Below are positions 36,456 through 47,304 of a DNA stretch of 64,000 nucleotides, piece after piece. A program made the position numbers and the translations under genes. Positions within the stretch are counted from its first letter, which is position 1, and every line of letters starts with the position of its first letter. The notes below the pieces were generated by a model that did no database searches, had not been told where the DNA came from, and saw only the letters and a program-made list of their open reading frames with translations. Source of the stretch: Gigantopelta aegis (lineage: Eukaryota > Mollusca > Gastropoda > Neomphalida > Peltospiridae); assembly GCF_016097555.1 (NCBI RefSeq), contig NC_054711.1:31415737-31479736 (forward strand), read 5' to 3'.

Positions 36456-36629
36456 TGTTAAACAGTCCGGGGAGAGGGACCTGTGAGGACGAAAATGTAC
36501 GGTTTTGTACACTCATATATAAAAAAGATAAAAGAATATTGCGTGTGACCCACCGCTAGAGACTGCCCCGTTATTAGAGATTGTGCTCCTCATTCTAGAT
36601 ATCGTTCATACGGGCCTCCATTCCATGTA

Positions 36630-37019
36630 ACCGGCCTCGGTGGCGTCGTGGTTAGGCCATCGGTCTACAGGCTGGTAGGTACTGGGTTCGGATCCCAGTC
36701 GAGGCATGGGATTTTTAATCCAGATACCGACTCCAAACCCTGAGTGAGTGCTCCGCAAGGCTCAGTGGGTAGGTATAAACCACTTGCAGCGACCAGTGAT
36801 CCATAACTGGTTCAACAAAGGCCATGGTTTGTGCTATCCTGCCTGTGGGAAGCGCAAATAAAAGATCCCTTGCTGCTAATCGGAAGAGTAGCCCATGTAG
36901 TGGCGACAGCGGGTTTCCTCTAAAAAATCTGTGTGGTCCTTAACCATATGTCTGACGCCATATAACCGTAAATAAAATGTGTTGAGTGCGTCGTTAAATA
37001 AAACATTTCTTTCTTTCTT
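36630..37019 (+). mobile_element. tRNA-derived SINE, head C + tail A, complete
   Basis: Exact 13-bp target duplication TCCATTCCATGTA at 36617-36629 and 37020-37032. Head C, central block, tail A and a CTTT repeat are all intact, making this a reference copy for the family. Confidence 0.93.
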
Positions 37020-37257
37020 TCCATTCCATGTACGTTTACTTTAACTTTATATTGAATAATGAATTATATATATTATAAAAAAAGAATCTTATTTATTGGT
37101 TGATAATGAATACTTTGTAATACTAGAGCACAGGAATCATCACAATTCCTTTTAATGTTCTGAATACTGGTTACACAAGGAACGTTTCCAGATGAAAAAC
37201 GTACATTTGTTAAATCACAGTTTTCTTCACAAAATAAAAAGTACGGCATTTATTAAC

Positions 37258-38260
37258 TATAGTGCTGTCGGAAATAGAATAAAAATGATTTTCGTCGGAG
37301 ATTTCTTACATATTAAACAGACAAGTAAATATTTTGTAAATATCTATTTAATTATGGTCTACCTAATTTAGCATTTACTTGTTTTGGCTCTCATTGATGT
37401 ATAAGGTGGTGTTTATTCTTGAAATTAAAAGAAATATGTCAGTAAACAGATGATTTGTGCACTTTATTGGAACAGACTATAACAAAGTTTAGTCAACATG
37501 TGTCAATTTCATTGCCGTTACAATATGAGAGGGACCGTTTCAGGTAATGGTTTACCCCTATTCCTCTCCAAAACAAAATATTTGTAGACATTTATAAGTA
37601 ACTTTTGAGCAAAACTGTCAAGAACCATTTTGAGTTCGTGATATATTTTCCGGTATTAAAGGTGCTATCTCAAAGTTGCATAATTACAGCTATTGCAAAC
37701 CATGTTTTTATTAAATTTTGCTTTAACATTTAAAGACTATGTGCCCATAAATGATTATAGGAAATGATTTTATCTACTAGTAGAAAATACATTTTTATTG
37801 GAGAATCTTTATTACAAACAGATGCTCACATATAACTTCTGATATAGCACCTTTAAGTGGTTACAAGATAGTGTAAACTTCTACTGTATTTATATCGAAT
37901 TTATAATCACTAAATATACTGGTCAAAATTATTAATTTATGCTGCATTTCAAAATAATCAGTTATCTTGCAGTTTTAAATTAAAAGTTTGTTTAAGGGTA
38001 AATTAAATTGACATATATCCATCAAAATGTGTTACAGTCTGTTCCAATAAAGGTCACAAATCTGTTTACAGACATCTTTATTTTAATTTCAAGAGTAAAG
38101 ACCACCTTGTGCATCAATGAGAGCCCAAACAAGTAAATGCTAAATTAGGTAGAATATCATTAAATAGATATTTACAAAATATTTACTTGTCAGTTTAATA
38201 TGAAAGAAATAATTGATGAAAATCATTTTTATTCTATTTCCAACACTACTTTAGACACTT
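37258..38260. mobile_element. Foldback element with ~235-bp arms
   Basis: Arms 37258-37492 and 38028-38260 are imperfect inverted copies: GGAAATAGAATAAAAATGAT and its complement at the outer ends, TTTATTGGAACAGACTATAA and its complement at the inner ends. The spacer has no coding frame and contains MITE family 5. Target duplications were not resolved. Confidence 0.85.
37656..37856 (+). mobile_element. TTAA-flanked MITE, family 5 (201 bp)
   Basis: Ends AGGTGCTATCTCAAAGTTG and its imperfect complement AACTTCTGATATAGCACCT, with TTAA on both sides. It sits inside the loop of a larger foldback element. Confidence 0.85.
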
Positions 38261-39190
38261 GACATTGGGATAGATAGTAGCCTATTAATATTTTATTTGA
38301 ATTTCACATGGTCAGATATGTTTTTCGTTCAGGGTCGTAGTGACTATAAATACCTCTGACTTCAGGAAGTCGTAATCTAGGTTGAGCATTTTCCAAAACT
38401 GATAAAAGTTTCTAGTTGCTTAGGTTAAATTTCAGTATGTTTCAAATCCGTGTATCATTAAAGGTTTTTATATTTACTTTAGAAGCTGTGTAACTGTCCG
38501 TTGTTGGTTACATGCAAATGTTGCGTTCTGCACTTGCCTGTATATCATAAAGACTTTATGTCTGTATCATGTTAAGACAAGATAGAATGTCATTCTCCAA
38601 GAACTCCGATTCAGTTTCATCTTTCTGTAGATCAATACTCACTAAATTGTTGATGAAAAGTAAGCCTGTATATGTGCAAAGAATACTGGGTCTACTAACC
38701 TATAATTTTATTAGGTTAATATGAAATATAAAGTACCTACTATGTCAGTAACAACAGAGATCTTTTCACCGCAAATCGTTTTCACCTATCTTCAACTGTT
38801 TTACACTAAATAAATATTTTTATCTGTGTACAGTGTTAAAGTCTGTACTGCCTGGACACCAAGAGCTTCCCATTCTGAATAGAGATCATTTGGTGGTCTC
38901 GCCCCTTTAATGTTTCCCAATATTAATGTACAATACATGAGTTTTTATGCACCAAATTTGTATCATATTAACGGAAAATGGTCCATCGGTTAACGGACAA
39001 GCGGAGTCTGACCACTAATATAAACGTGAGGTGCAAAGCTCTTCCTAACTACAAGTCCACTGCAACCAATATTCTTTAAAATAAGGATATGTACAGGATG
39101 CCAGTACTTTATATCACCCATCTTTACAGTTGTGTTGCGTTGGTAGCAATACCTGTGCCACAGGTAAAGGCTTATTTTGGTTTACGGCAC
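38261..39190. other. Non-coding stretch
   Basis: AT-rich, no long frame, no repeat ends recognised. Confidence 0.45.
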
Positions 39191-39435
39191 CACTGCAGCA
39201 TATTGGATGTCAAACATTTTATATTGTTTTTACATAGTCTTAAGAAAGGAAACCGCTACATTTTTCCATTGACAGAAAGGGATCTTTTATATGCACCATC
39301 CCACAGACAAGATAGCACATGCCACAGCTTTTGGTATACCAGTCGTAGTGCATTGGCTAGAGCGAGAAATATCCCAATGGGCCCACCGACGGGGATCGAT
39401 CCTAAACCGACCGCGCATCAGGCTACACCCCGCCC
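39190..39435 (-). mobile_element. SINE, head A + tail B, partial
   Basis: Reads on the minus strand from a B-box region (GGGATCGATCCC-like) through the central block to a diverged tail B (GACATCCAATA). Confidence 0.75.
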
Positions 39436-39613
39436 TATGTGCCACAGGTATGACAATTGTGATTCTGGCCGCCTTCCTTGAGTCTCACTTCGTCGGCTTC
39501 CTCTGAAATAATTTGTTTATGTTTCTAACCATCCAACTTTCCTTATTACCTTCAGGGTTTTATCACCTATGTTTCTAGACTCCGATGATGGGCATCATTC
39601 CCCACCATTCTAC

Positions 39614-39829
39614 AGAAAGAAATGTTTTATTTAACGACGCACTCAACACATTTTATTTACGGTTATATGGCGTCAGACATATGGTTAAGGACCACACAGA
39701 TTTTGAGAGGAAACCCGCTGTCGCTACTACATGGGCTACTCTTTCCGATTAGCAGCAAGGGATCTTTTGTTTGCGTTTCCCACAGGCAGGATAGCACAAA
39801 CCATGGCCTTTGTTGAACCAGTTATGGAT
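39614..39829 (-). mobile_element. SINE half-copy, tail A, head-to-head partner 1
   Basis: Tail A and central block up to CCAGTTATGGATC, where it meets the oppositely oriented copy at 39830. The central block is of the head C subtype. Confidence 0.8.
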
Positions 39830-40045
39830 CTCGTCCCAGCCACAATATATCCACAACTGGTATAACAAAGGCCATGGTATGTACTATCTTGTCTGTGGGA
39901 TGGTGCATATAAAAGATCCCTTGCTGCTAATCGAAAAGAGTAGTCCATGAAGTGGCGACAGCGAGTTTCTTCTCTTTATATATGTGTGGTTCTTAACTAT
40001 ATGCCTGACGCCATATAACCGAAAATAAAATGTGTTTTGTTAAAT
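39830..40045 (+). mobile_element. SINE half-copy, tail A, head-to-head partner 2
   Basis: Starts in the central block (CCAGCCACAATATATCCACA) and ends in a shortened tail A. The central block is of the head A subtype (GGGATGGTGCATATAAAAGA). It pairs with the preceding copy as an inverted repeat. Confidence 0.78.
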
Positions 40046-40215
40046 TCCTAATGCAGCAAGGGTTTTTTTTATATGCACTTTCCCACAAACAGAAAAGCAC
40101 ATACCACGGCTTTTGATATACCAGTCGTGGTACACTGGCTGGAACGAGAAATAGCCCAATGGGCCTACCGACGGGGATCGATCCTAGACCGATCGCACAT
40201 CAAGCAAGTGAAAAA
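40046..40215 (-). mobile_element. SINE head A fragment
   Basis: From the central block to the B-box region (CGGGGATCGATCC in plus orientation) and the start of the A-box area (ATCAAGCAAGTG). The tail is absent. Confidence 0.72.
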
Positions 40216-40319
40216 AAAACACCTGATGGTCATTCACAAATGCTGTATGAATGGAATAATGAATACAAATAAACATTCTATCACATTTTTTATTTTATGT
40301 TTTATGCGAATTTGCTAAA

Positions 40320-41457
40320 CGTTTTTTGCACAGTATATATTTGGTTTAAACAATATGTGTTTATATATTAACAGATTGGATTGGTCAACCGGCTATATAA
40401 AGACCTTCCCCTATATTATATACTCAAAAGACAAAAATTATTGTGACATGGATTGTTTGGAGTAATACATTAGTGAATGGATTTATGGATGTAAACCTGA
40501 GAAAATGTGCATGCAACAGCTCAAAGAAATGTAACCAAGCAGTTATTGCAGCGATTGCATGCAATGTGCAAGAAATGCTGTCCACTGTTCACCATAAAAA
40601 AGCCAGACATTCAGTCGTAAAGCATTGCCACTCTGTGCAGCCTTCAGAAATACAGAAGTCGGAAAAACGCCATTAATGAACTGTTTGATGCAGTTTCGTC
40701 ATGCCACGCCTCGGTGAAAATGACAGGTGGCGAGTCATAGGGATGCTTGAATATAATATAACGCAATATAATTTGTTGGGGTTTTTTTTATTAAACGTGC
40801 ATACAGAATCAGTTGAGACAACACCGTTTAAATTGAAACTTTTAATAAAATGATTTACAGATATGTATAAAAAAAAATCTAAAATATAAGATGCACAGGA
40901 AGCATGCTAACTTAAGAAATATGTATCATTTTACAGAGCTGGACGGTAATGAAATTTCAGGTTCGGTATCTGAATCAGTAGGCCCTATTTTTGCTGCGAT
41001 TTACTTCGGTATAGCTATTCGGTATTGACACAATACCGATACCAATATCGAGAGCTATTTTTGGTATATTCTGCTTTAAATGCAGGCCCGAATTAAGTAT
41101 CAACTGGGGTTGGGGTTTTTTTTCTCGATTCTGAGGAAGAACTATGTACATTCGCTCTTCTTTTCAGCCATTTTGCGTTCGTCGGATACATTGTTAGTGA
41201 TTTACTAAATGGCGGGAAACATTTTTTCAATACCAAAAGTACGGCATTTTGATATTTGCTCGGTACAGTAAATCTGTATTGACATGATACAGATACCGAA
41301 CTGTGTATACGGTATACCGTCCAGCTCTACAATGTTTAAACCCTGTTCATATCCAACGTGAGTCAACTGTTAATATAAATCGGTTTTAGCTGAAAAGACC
41401 TACATGTTTAGCTCGTATCAGTCTTCGTTTGCCATGTGGTGCATATATTTAAAGCTG
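40320..41457. other. Stretch with no recognised gene
   Basis: One 77-codon plus-strand frame (40443-40676) has no domain. An inverted segment near 40940-41330 repeats CGGTA and ACCGATACC motifs. The missing downstream BTB exon was sought here on the minus strand and not found. Confidence 0.4.
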
Positions 41458-41766
41458 AAGTTTGTTTTGTTTAACGACACAAGTAGAGCACATTGATTTA
41501 TTAATCATCGGCTACTGGGTGTCAAAACATTTGGTAATTTTTACATTTAGTCTTGGCGAGGAAGCCCGCTAAATGTTTCCATTAGCAGCACGGGATCTTT
41601 TATATGCACCATACCACAGGATAGCACATACCACGGCCTTTGATATACCAGTTGTGGTGCACTGGTTGGAATGAGGAATAGCCCAATGGACCCACCGACG
41701 GGGACCGATCCTAGACCGACCGTGCATCAGGCCAGCACTTTGACCGTTGCCTATGTCTCGCCCTGA
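41458..41766 (-). mobile_element. SINE, head A + tail B
   Basis: Full-length copy. Plus strand starts AAGTTTGTTTTGTTTAACGA (tail B) and ends with the head near TATGTCTCGCCCTG. Confidence 0.82.
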
Positions 41767-41822
41767 ACTAGATGTAGATCCCACCCCCGCACAGAGCAAG
41801 ATATACATTTAAACACTGTACT

Positions 41823-42070
41823 GAGCCAGTCTATGAATTTGTTCCCGACCCCCTCCCAAAGTACATTTAAAAGGTACCGAGCCAGTTTATGAATTTGTTC
41901 CCGACCCCCTCCCAAAGTACATTTAAAAGGTACCAAGCCAGTCTATGAATTTGTTCCCGACCCCCTCCGGAAGTACATTTAAAAGGTACCAAGCCAGTCT
42001 ATGAATTTGTTCCCGACCCCCTCTGGAAGTACATTTAAAAGGTACCAAGCCAGTCTATGAATTTGTTGCA
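41823..42070. repeat. 56-bp tandem repeat, about 4.5 units
   Basis: Units of AGCCAGTCTATGAATTTGTT plus CCCGACCCCCTCC and a GTACATTTAAAAGGTACC stretch start at 41823, 41879, 41935, 41991 and 42047. They lie just beyond the splice donor of BTB exon 2. Confidence 0.93.
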
Positions 42071-42145
42071 CTGCACCAGCTTGTGCACGATGTGCTGCCA
42101 ACAGTGGGGAGACATGGAGATACCGGACTGAGTCCAGTTACTCAC

Positions 42146-42567
42146 GGGGTCGCACTTCCACCGACAGCAGGTGGCGCTGCTCATGTGCCTGGCCTTGCAG
42201 TGCTCGGCGTGTTCGACGAAGAAGCACTTGAGGATGTTCTGCACTTCCTCGTGCTGGGCGCCTCGCTCTTTGACGTCCGCCAGCTTCTTCAGCAGGGCCT
42301 GGCACGTCCTCCACGGAACCACGACGTCGCTGTCCGCGCTCGCGAACTCACGCATCTCCGGACCGTCCAGCTCCGTGAGACGTCTCGTGCAGGCGTCCTC
42401 CAGAGATGGGAGGCCGTACGTGCCCGCAAAGCCGAACCAGTCGCACAGGTCGGTGACTCGGACCTGACGTTTGTCCATGGCTGTGACGAGAACGTCCACG
42501 CAGCTGGATTTAACGTCGTCCATCTGATACTCGTGTGCGAGCGGGTAGACCTTCAAGGCGACGTCGT
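42146..42567 (-). CDS. BTB-BACK protein, second coding exon
   Basis: Continues the BTB gene. A T-rich tract ending in CAG lies just upstream on the minus strand, and the exon starts at 42567. Joining the leftover T of exon 1 to AC gives Tyr and restores YDVALKVYPLAHEYQMDD, the usual end of a BTB domain. A helical BACK-like region follows (about residues 125-215 of the joined protein), then a Cys/His-rich end containing CKARHMSS and CCRWKCDP. The exon is 422 nt and ends in phase 0 at a GTGAGT donor (42145-42140), so at least one more exon should follow at lower coordinates; I could not identify it. Open frame beyond the donor runs into a 56-bp tandem repeat and is not coding. Local GC is much higher than the surroundings. 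The two exons give 252 codons. A MATH or other partner domain is not seen. Confidence 0.88.
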
Positions 42568-42625
42568 CTGACCGAAAAAAAAAAAAAGGAACGCAACATG
42601 GATAGATTCAACTGTGAAGATGGCA

Positions 42626-43245
42626 TTAAAGAGACGGACCCTAGGTTTTTAAACACTACGACGTATTTTTCTTCTCTATTAAAGTCATTTTTGATCATTT
42701 AAATTAGATGTTCTTACAACCTGAAGTGGTTCTGGTCATCCAAGTTTTTGTAATACCTTAAAGGGACATTCCTGAGTATGCCGCATTGTAAGATGTTTCC
42801 GACTAATAAAATATTTCTACGATTAAACTTACATATTAACTATATTTTCTTGTTCAGAATATCAGTGTCTGTATATTCAATGTATTTCTGGTAGTCTTAA
42901 TATTTGTAAGAAGCCCAAACTGGATTTCGTCTTCAAATAATTTCGTACGTACGGAAAAAATATATATTAGGAAATAAATGAAATTTAAACTAGTACAAAT
43001 ATTAGAACAAGCAGAAACACGTTTAATATACAGCCACTAATATTTTATGCAGAAAAATATATATTTGATATGCAATTACAGTCGTTAAAAAGTCTCTGTT
43101 AGTTGATAACATCTTAAACATTGCAGCAAACTCTGGAATGTCCCTTTAAAATGCATTTTTCACGATTCTAAAATCGCACATTCGTCTAAGAAGTAACGGA
43201 TATCGAGACAAGTTCTAGTCATTTTTAGACGGTATTTCTGTTTAA
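42626..43245 (+). mobile_element. MITE family 2, split by a family 1 copy
   Basis: The left half starts TTAAAGAGACGGACCCTAGG. After the nested insertion the sequence resumes at AATGCATTTTTCACGATTC, matching the inside of the 59.2 kb copy. The right end has decayed. Confidence 0.85.
42758..43149 (+). mobile_element. TTAA-flanked MITE, family 1, nested
   Basis: Full-length copy, with TTAA at 42758-42761 and 43146-43149. It is inserted inside a family 2 element, whose two halves continue on both sides. Confidence 0.92.
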
Positions 43246-43434
43246 ACATCAGACTTTAGGTTCTCCCTGTTATAATCTTACCAAAATTTGCTGCAGGTTT
43301 GTAGATAAGTAATAAACTTAATGTTAATTTTCACGGGTTCAAACTATGGTTTGCGCATTTAACAAAAAAAAACGTTAAAACAGGCCCATAGTAACGATAT
43401 ATGGAGAGTGTGGGGTGAGGCACAAACTTGGTGC

Positions 43435-43700
43435 GGTTTACAGAGTTTAGTGGGGGTCACAAGTCATATTTAAACCTTTATTTATATAGTGGGGCAAAAA
43501 ATATGTCCATTTCCATCCTCGAGTGGTGGGTCCTATGGACCTGTAAATGGACTCTTCCACGATGGCACTACGGAAATTGCCGTCATGCTCCCTACCTTTG
43601 CAGTAAAGCCCTCTAATTTCACCCCTATCTATCAACGGCAATGTATTGCCGCGCCTTTCGTCACCTCTTGCCGTCAATGGGTTACTAGTAGAAGACTGGG
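43435..43700. repeat. Possible dispersed repeat
   Basis: GC-richer patch with GTGGTGGGTCCTATGGACCT and CATGCTCCCTACCTTTGCAG. Both strands show short open frames without domains. It looks familiar as mollusc repeat sequence, but a second copy is not present in this window. Confidence 0.3.
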
Positions 43701-44095
43701 AGAGTATTCATGTATGTCAATAAAACAATATTCAATGAATCATTCAATGAATAATTAAACCACGTTCTATCAATCAGTTATAATATGGGATCTGTGAGGG
43801 GTGAGCTCATGATCCAATTGTAATTGTAAGGCGGTTGAAATACGAGCAAGTTAAAATTTTCATTGTTATTGGATGCGTATCCGTACTGGGGGATGGGGGA
43901 GAGGGAAGTCTGGCCCACTGTGTATGCCATGCGTACGGGGTGTGTGCAAAATATTTAGGTGTTTTTTTGTGTAAACCTATGATTTTAAAACAAACAAAAA
44001 AGAAGAAAAAAGTTTATATTCTAAGATTTATGTAATGTCAATACGTTTTACCATACCAAATATGATCAATGTGTATCACACATTTATTCACCAGT

Positions 44096-44367
44096 GAGCG
44101 AGACGTAACCCAGTGGTAAAGTGCTCGGTTTGGGATCGACACCCGTCGATGGACCCATTGGGTCATTTTTCATTCTAGCTAGTGCACCACGACTGGTATG
44201 TGCTATCCTGACTGTGGGATATTGCATATAAAAGATCCCTTGCGATATTAGGAAAAATGTCGCAGATTTTCTCTGGTGATTACGTGTCAAAATTATCAAA
44301 TGTTTGACATCCAATAGCCGATGATTAATTAATGTGCTCCAGTGGTGTCGTTAAACAAAACAAACTT
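44096..44367 (+). mobile_element. tRNA-derived SINE, head A + tail B
   Basis: GCGAGACGTAACCCAGTGGT (A-box), a short head, the central block, then tail B (CATCCAATAGCCGATGATTA, GGTGTCGTTAAACAAAACAA). It lies 128 bp from the family F element, which has a related tail. Confidence 0.85.
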
Positions 44368-44495
44368 ATTCGCCAGGCAGTTGGCTTACATTTTAGTCTT
44401 AGGACAGCATACAATTGTTTCATGATCTACAGCCCAAAGATAAAAAAAGAAGTTATTTTTTCAAAAATAAAAATCAGTTTACTCATACAGAGGGG

Positions 44496-44781
44496 GCCCC
44501 TGCGCGTGCTGTAACCTCACCGTGGTGCAGGGGTGTAACATTCTCTTTGAGAATGGGCCAATACAGCACAAATTGAAGTTTAGAGTAAAATTCGGTGTCC
44601 GTAAAATTCTGTGATATTTGTATTTGTATTTTTGCACAGTTCTTTACACTGTTTTTGTTTAAACCTTGAATTTTTATATTGATGTTGATCATCACTTTAT
44701 TTATTTGCATTACCATAGTTTGACACCCAATAGCCGATGTATTTTTCGTGCTGGGGTGTCGTTAAACATTCATTCATTCAT
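44496..44781 (+). mobile_element. Non-autonomous retroposon, family F, complete
   Basis: Exact 13-bp target duplications TCATACAGAGGGG at 44483-44495 and 44782-44794 flank it. It has the same head and tail as the 19986-20262 copy and ends in four ATTC units. Its length of 286 bp and intact ends suggest a complete copy. Confidence 0.9.
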
Positions 44782-44798
44782 TCATACAGAGGGGAGCA

Positions 44799-45105
44799 GT
44801 ATTTAGCTCAGTCGGCTGAGTGTTCACTTGATGTGCTTGCATCGCAGGATCGAACCACCTCGGTGGATCCATTCAACTGATTAGGTTTTTACTTGTTCAG
44901 ACCAGTGCACCACAACTGGTCATAGGCCATGGTATGTGCTTTTCTGTCTGTGGGAAAATGCATATCAAAGATTCCTTGCTGCATTAGGAAAAATGTAGTG
45001 GATTTCCTCTGTTGACTACGTGTCACAATTACCGAATGTTCGACATCCAATAGAAGATGATTAATTAATCAATATCCTCTAGTTGTGTCGTTAAACAAAA
45101 ACACT
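44799..45105 (+). mobile_element. SINE with a different tRNA-like head + tail B
   Basis: The head reads TAGCTCAGTCGGCTGAGTGT (A-box) and GCAGGATCGAACCACC (B-box), closer to a genuine tRNA than head A. The central block and a diverged tail B follow. Confidence 0.75.
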
Positions 45106-45493
45106 TTTTTTGTGTGTGAATTTGGCAATTGCTGTAGCCAGCTCTGAGACTATATACTTGTTCCTGTGAAATCGGTCTACCAGGTGGTAAATAGGCTGAC
45201 CGTAAATATTGACATCTTTCTTTTAAAGTCAGTGGCGGGACGTAGTGCTGCTCAGTGGAAAAGTGCTCGCAGGGCTCAAAATCAGAGCGTCTAGATTATG
45301 CTAACCCCACTCCCATTGCAAGTGATATTTAATGTTGGATTAGTAAATAAATTCTCTTTTTTTTCATTCCCAGTCTCTTATTTACAATTAAAACAACACA
45401 TGACAAGGGTAAAACATGGGCTGTGTACATACAAATAATAAAACACAATATAATAATTTAAGGTAGTGGCTTCCACCCCCACCCCCTCCCTCC

Positions 45494-45524
45494 ATATCTA
45501 TCTATCTGTCTATCTGTCTGTCTG

Positions 45525-45579
<55 letters not shown>
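45494..45579. repeat. (TCTG)n(TC)n microsatellite
   Basis: TCTA/TCTG units grade into a CT run within BTB intron 1. Confidence 0.96.
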
Positions 45580-45583
<4 letters not shown>

Positions 45584-45599
45584 CACACGCACACTGCAC

Positions 45600-47030
45600 A
45601 CACAATGCACACATTTCATCCTATGAACCACGTACATAAATATTTTTAAACACTCACATGAGATATATATAAACATAAGATGTACAAAGAAAGTTACCAA
45701 ATTAGGTCTGTTCAAAGAGAGAATGATACACTGACCACTTGATGAAGAATTTATTAAGATTGTTAGTATTATTCTTTGAAGTATCCTATATTGGAACCAT
45801 CTAAGTTTTATTTCTTGTGTGGTTACAAATGGTTTTAAGTAGATAAGTGCCAATTAAAGTCTAAAATAAAATAATTTTGATATTGCAGAATTTGGCTTGT
45901 GTATAATAATATAGTTTCGTCGTTTCGAATCATTTCTGATAGAACAAAGTTTTCATTGAACATAAGAATCACCTAAAGGAATATTTGTCTCTAGTTTATT
46001 TAGTTTCGTTTTCTTAAGGTAAGCCTCAAGTCGGTTAATAACTCATTGATATTCCAAAAAAGATACATTTAATTTGTATAAATTATTAAATGCTGTTAAA
46101 GTTAAAAAGTTGCCATATTCATCAATAAGATCACACATTTGAGAAATACTTTTCCCAAGCCACTTCTATTTTAAAAACGATTTGCTGTTAATTTTTATAT
46201 TGGAATTATAAAAAATTGGTTCTGATAAGCTGTCTTCGAAAGATAAAAATTTAATTAATGATAAGTCACGGAATAAAATAATAAGTCTTTCCAAAATACT
46301 TTTTTTTTTTTTTTTAAACACAATTGGGGAAAATCATTATGTTACGGAGTTGTGGAAGGAAGAAAGGAAGGAAATGTTTTATTTAACGACGCACTCAACA
46401 CATTTTATTTACGGTTATATGGCGTCAGACAAATGGTTACGGACCACACAGATATTGAGAGGAAACCTGCTGTTGCCACTTCATGGGCTACTCTTTTCGA
46501 TTAGCAGCAAGGGATCTTTTATATGCACCATCGCAAAGACAGGATAACACATACCACGGTTTTTGATGTACCAGTTGTGGTGCACTGGCTGGAGCGAGAA
46601 ATAGCCCAATGGGCCCACCAATGGGGATTGATCCCAGAACCGACCACGCATCAAGTGAATTCTTTACCTGCCCGCTGGAGTTGTGGAAAACAAGCAAAAA
46701 GAATAGGTTTCCATTTTGGATCTTTGGTTTCCAGTTTACGTAGACCAGTAATCTCAAAAGCTTTAACATAGTTAAATACATCTATCATTCCGAGACCTCC
46801 CTCATTAACAGGTTTACACGAAGTTGTTCTTTTTATCCTTTCTGGATTTTGATTCCATACAAATTTAAACAATATTCCGTGTAATTCTTTCTGAACTGTT
46901 TCTGATCGATTTGGTAATGTTCGAAGTACATGTAGATAACTCTGCTTAGATATTTTATTATAGTTATTCTTCCAAGGGCTGAATACTGAGCTACTGAGCT
47001 AAATTCTGCCCCCCGTTGCCTATAGAGCTA
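45600..47030 (-). mobile_element. L1/Tx1-type LINE ORF2 C-terminal remnant
   Basis: The minus strand reads FKFVWNQNPERIKRTTSCKP then NEGGLGMIDVFNYVKAFEIT (46872-46651). After a SINE insertion it continues with SLSEPIFYNSNIKINSKSFL, KWLGKSISQMCDLIDEYGNF (46260-46090) and TTQEIKLRWFQYRIL (about 45820-45780). These blocks in this order are typical of the C-terminal half of L1/Tx1-clade ORF2. Several stops make it inactive. It lies in intron 1 of the BTB gene, in the same orientation. Confidence 0.75.
46358..46676 (-). mobile_element. tRNA-derived SINE, head A + tail A, complete
   Basis: Exact 12-bp target duplication GGAGTTGTGGAA at 46346-46357 and 46677-46688. It is inserted in the L1/Tx1 LINE remnant, so it is younger than that copy. 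Confidence 0.9.
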
Positions 47031-47084
47031 TGCATTCTGAAGTACATAATATATAGGTGTCATGTACACTTATAATAGAGATAT

Positions 47085-47304
47085 TTGTTTTGTTTAAATA
47101 CACCATTAGAGCACACTGATTTATTCATCATCAGCTATTGGATATATATCAAACATTTGGTATTTTTCACATACTGTCTTAGACTAGAGAGGAACCCGTT
47201 ACCTGATAAATTTTTCCATTAGTAGCAAAGGATCTTTTATAAATTATATGCACCATCTCAGAGATAGGATAGCACATACCACAGCTTTTGATATACCAGT
47301 CATG
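47085..47304 (-). mobile_element. SINE, tail B, head replaced
   Basis: Tail B and central block up to GATATACCAGTCATG, then a junction with a Mutator-like element starting CAATCTAATT. Confidence 0.75.

Noticed and set aside
42035-42145. Continuation of the BTB frame past the donor to about codon 173
   Set aside because: The extension runs into the 56-bp tandem repeat, and GTGAGT directly follows a natural exon end.
42083-42571. 162-codon plus-strand frame opposite BTB exon 2
   Set aside because: Shadow of the GC-rich minus-strand exon, which has domain and splice support.
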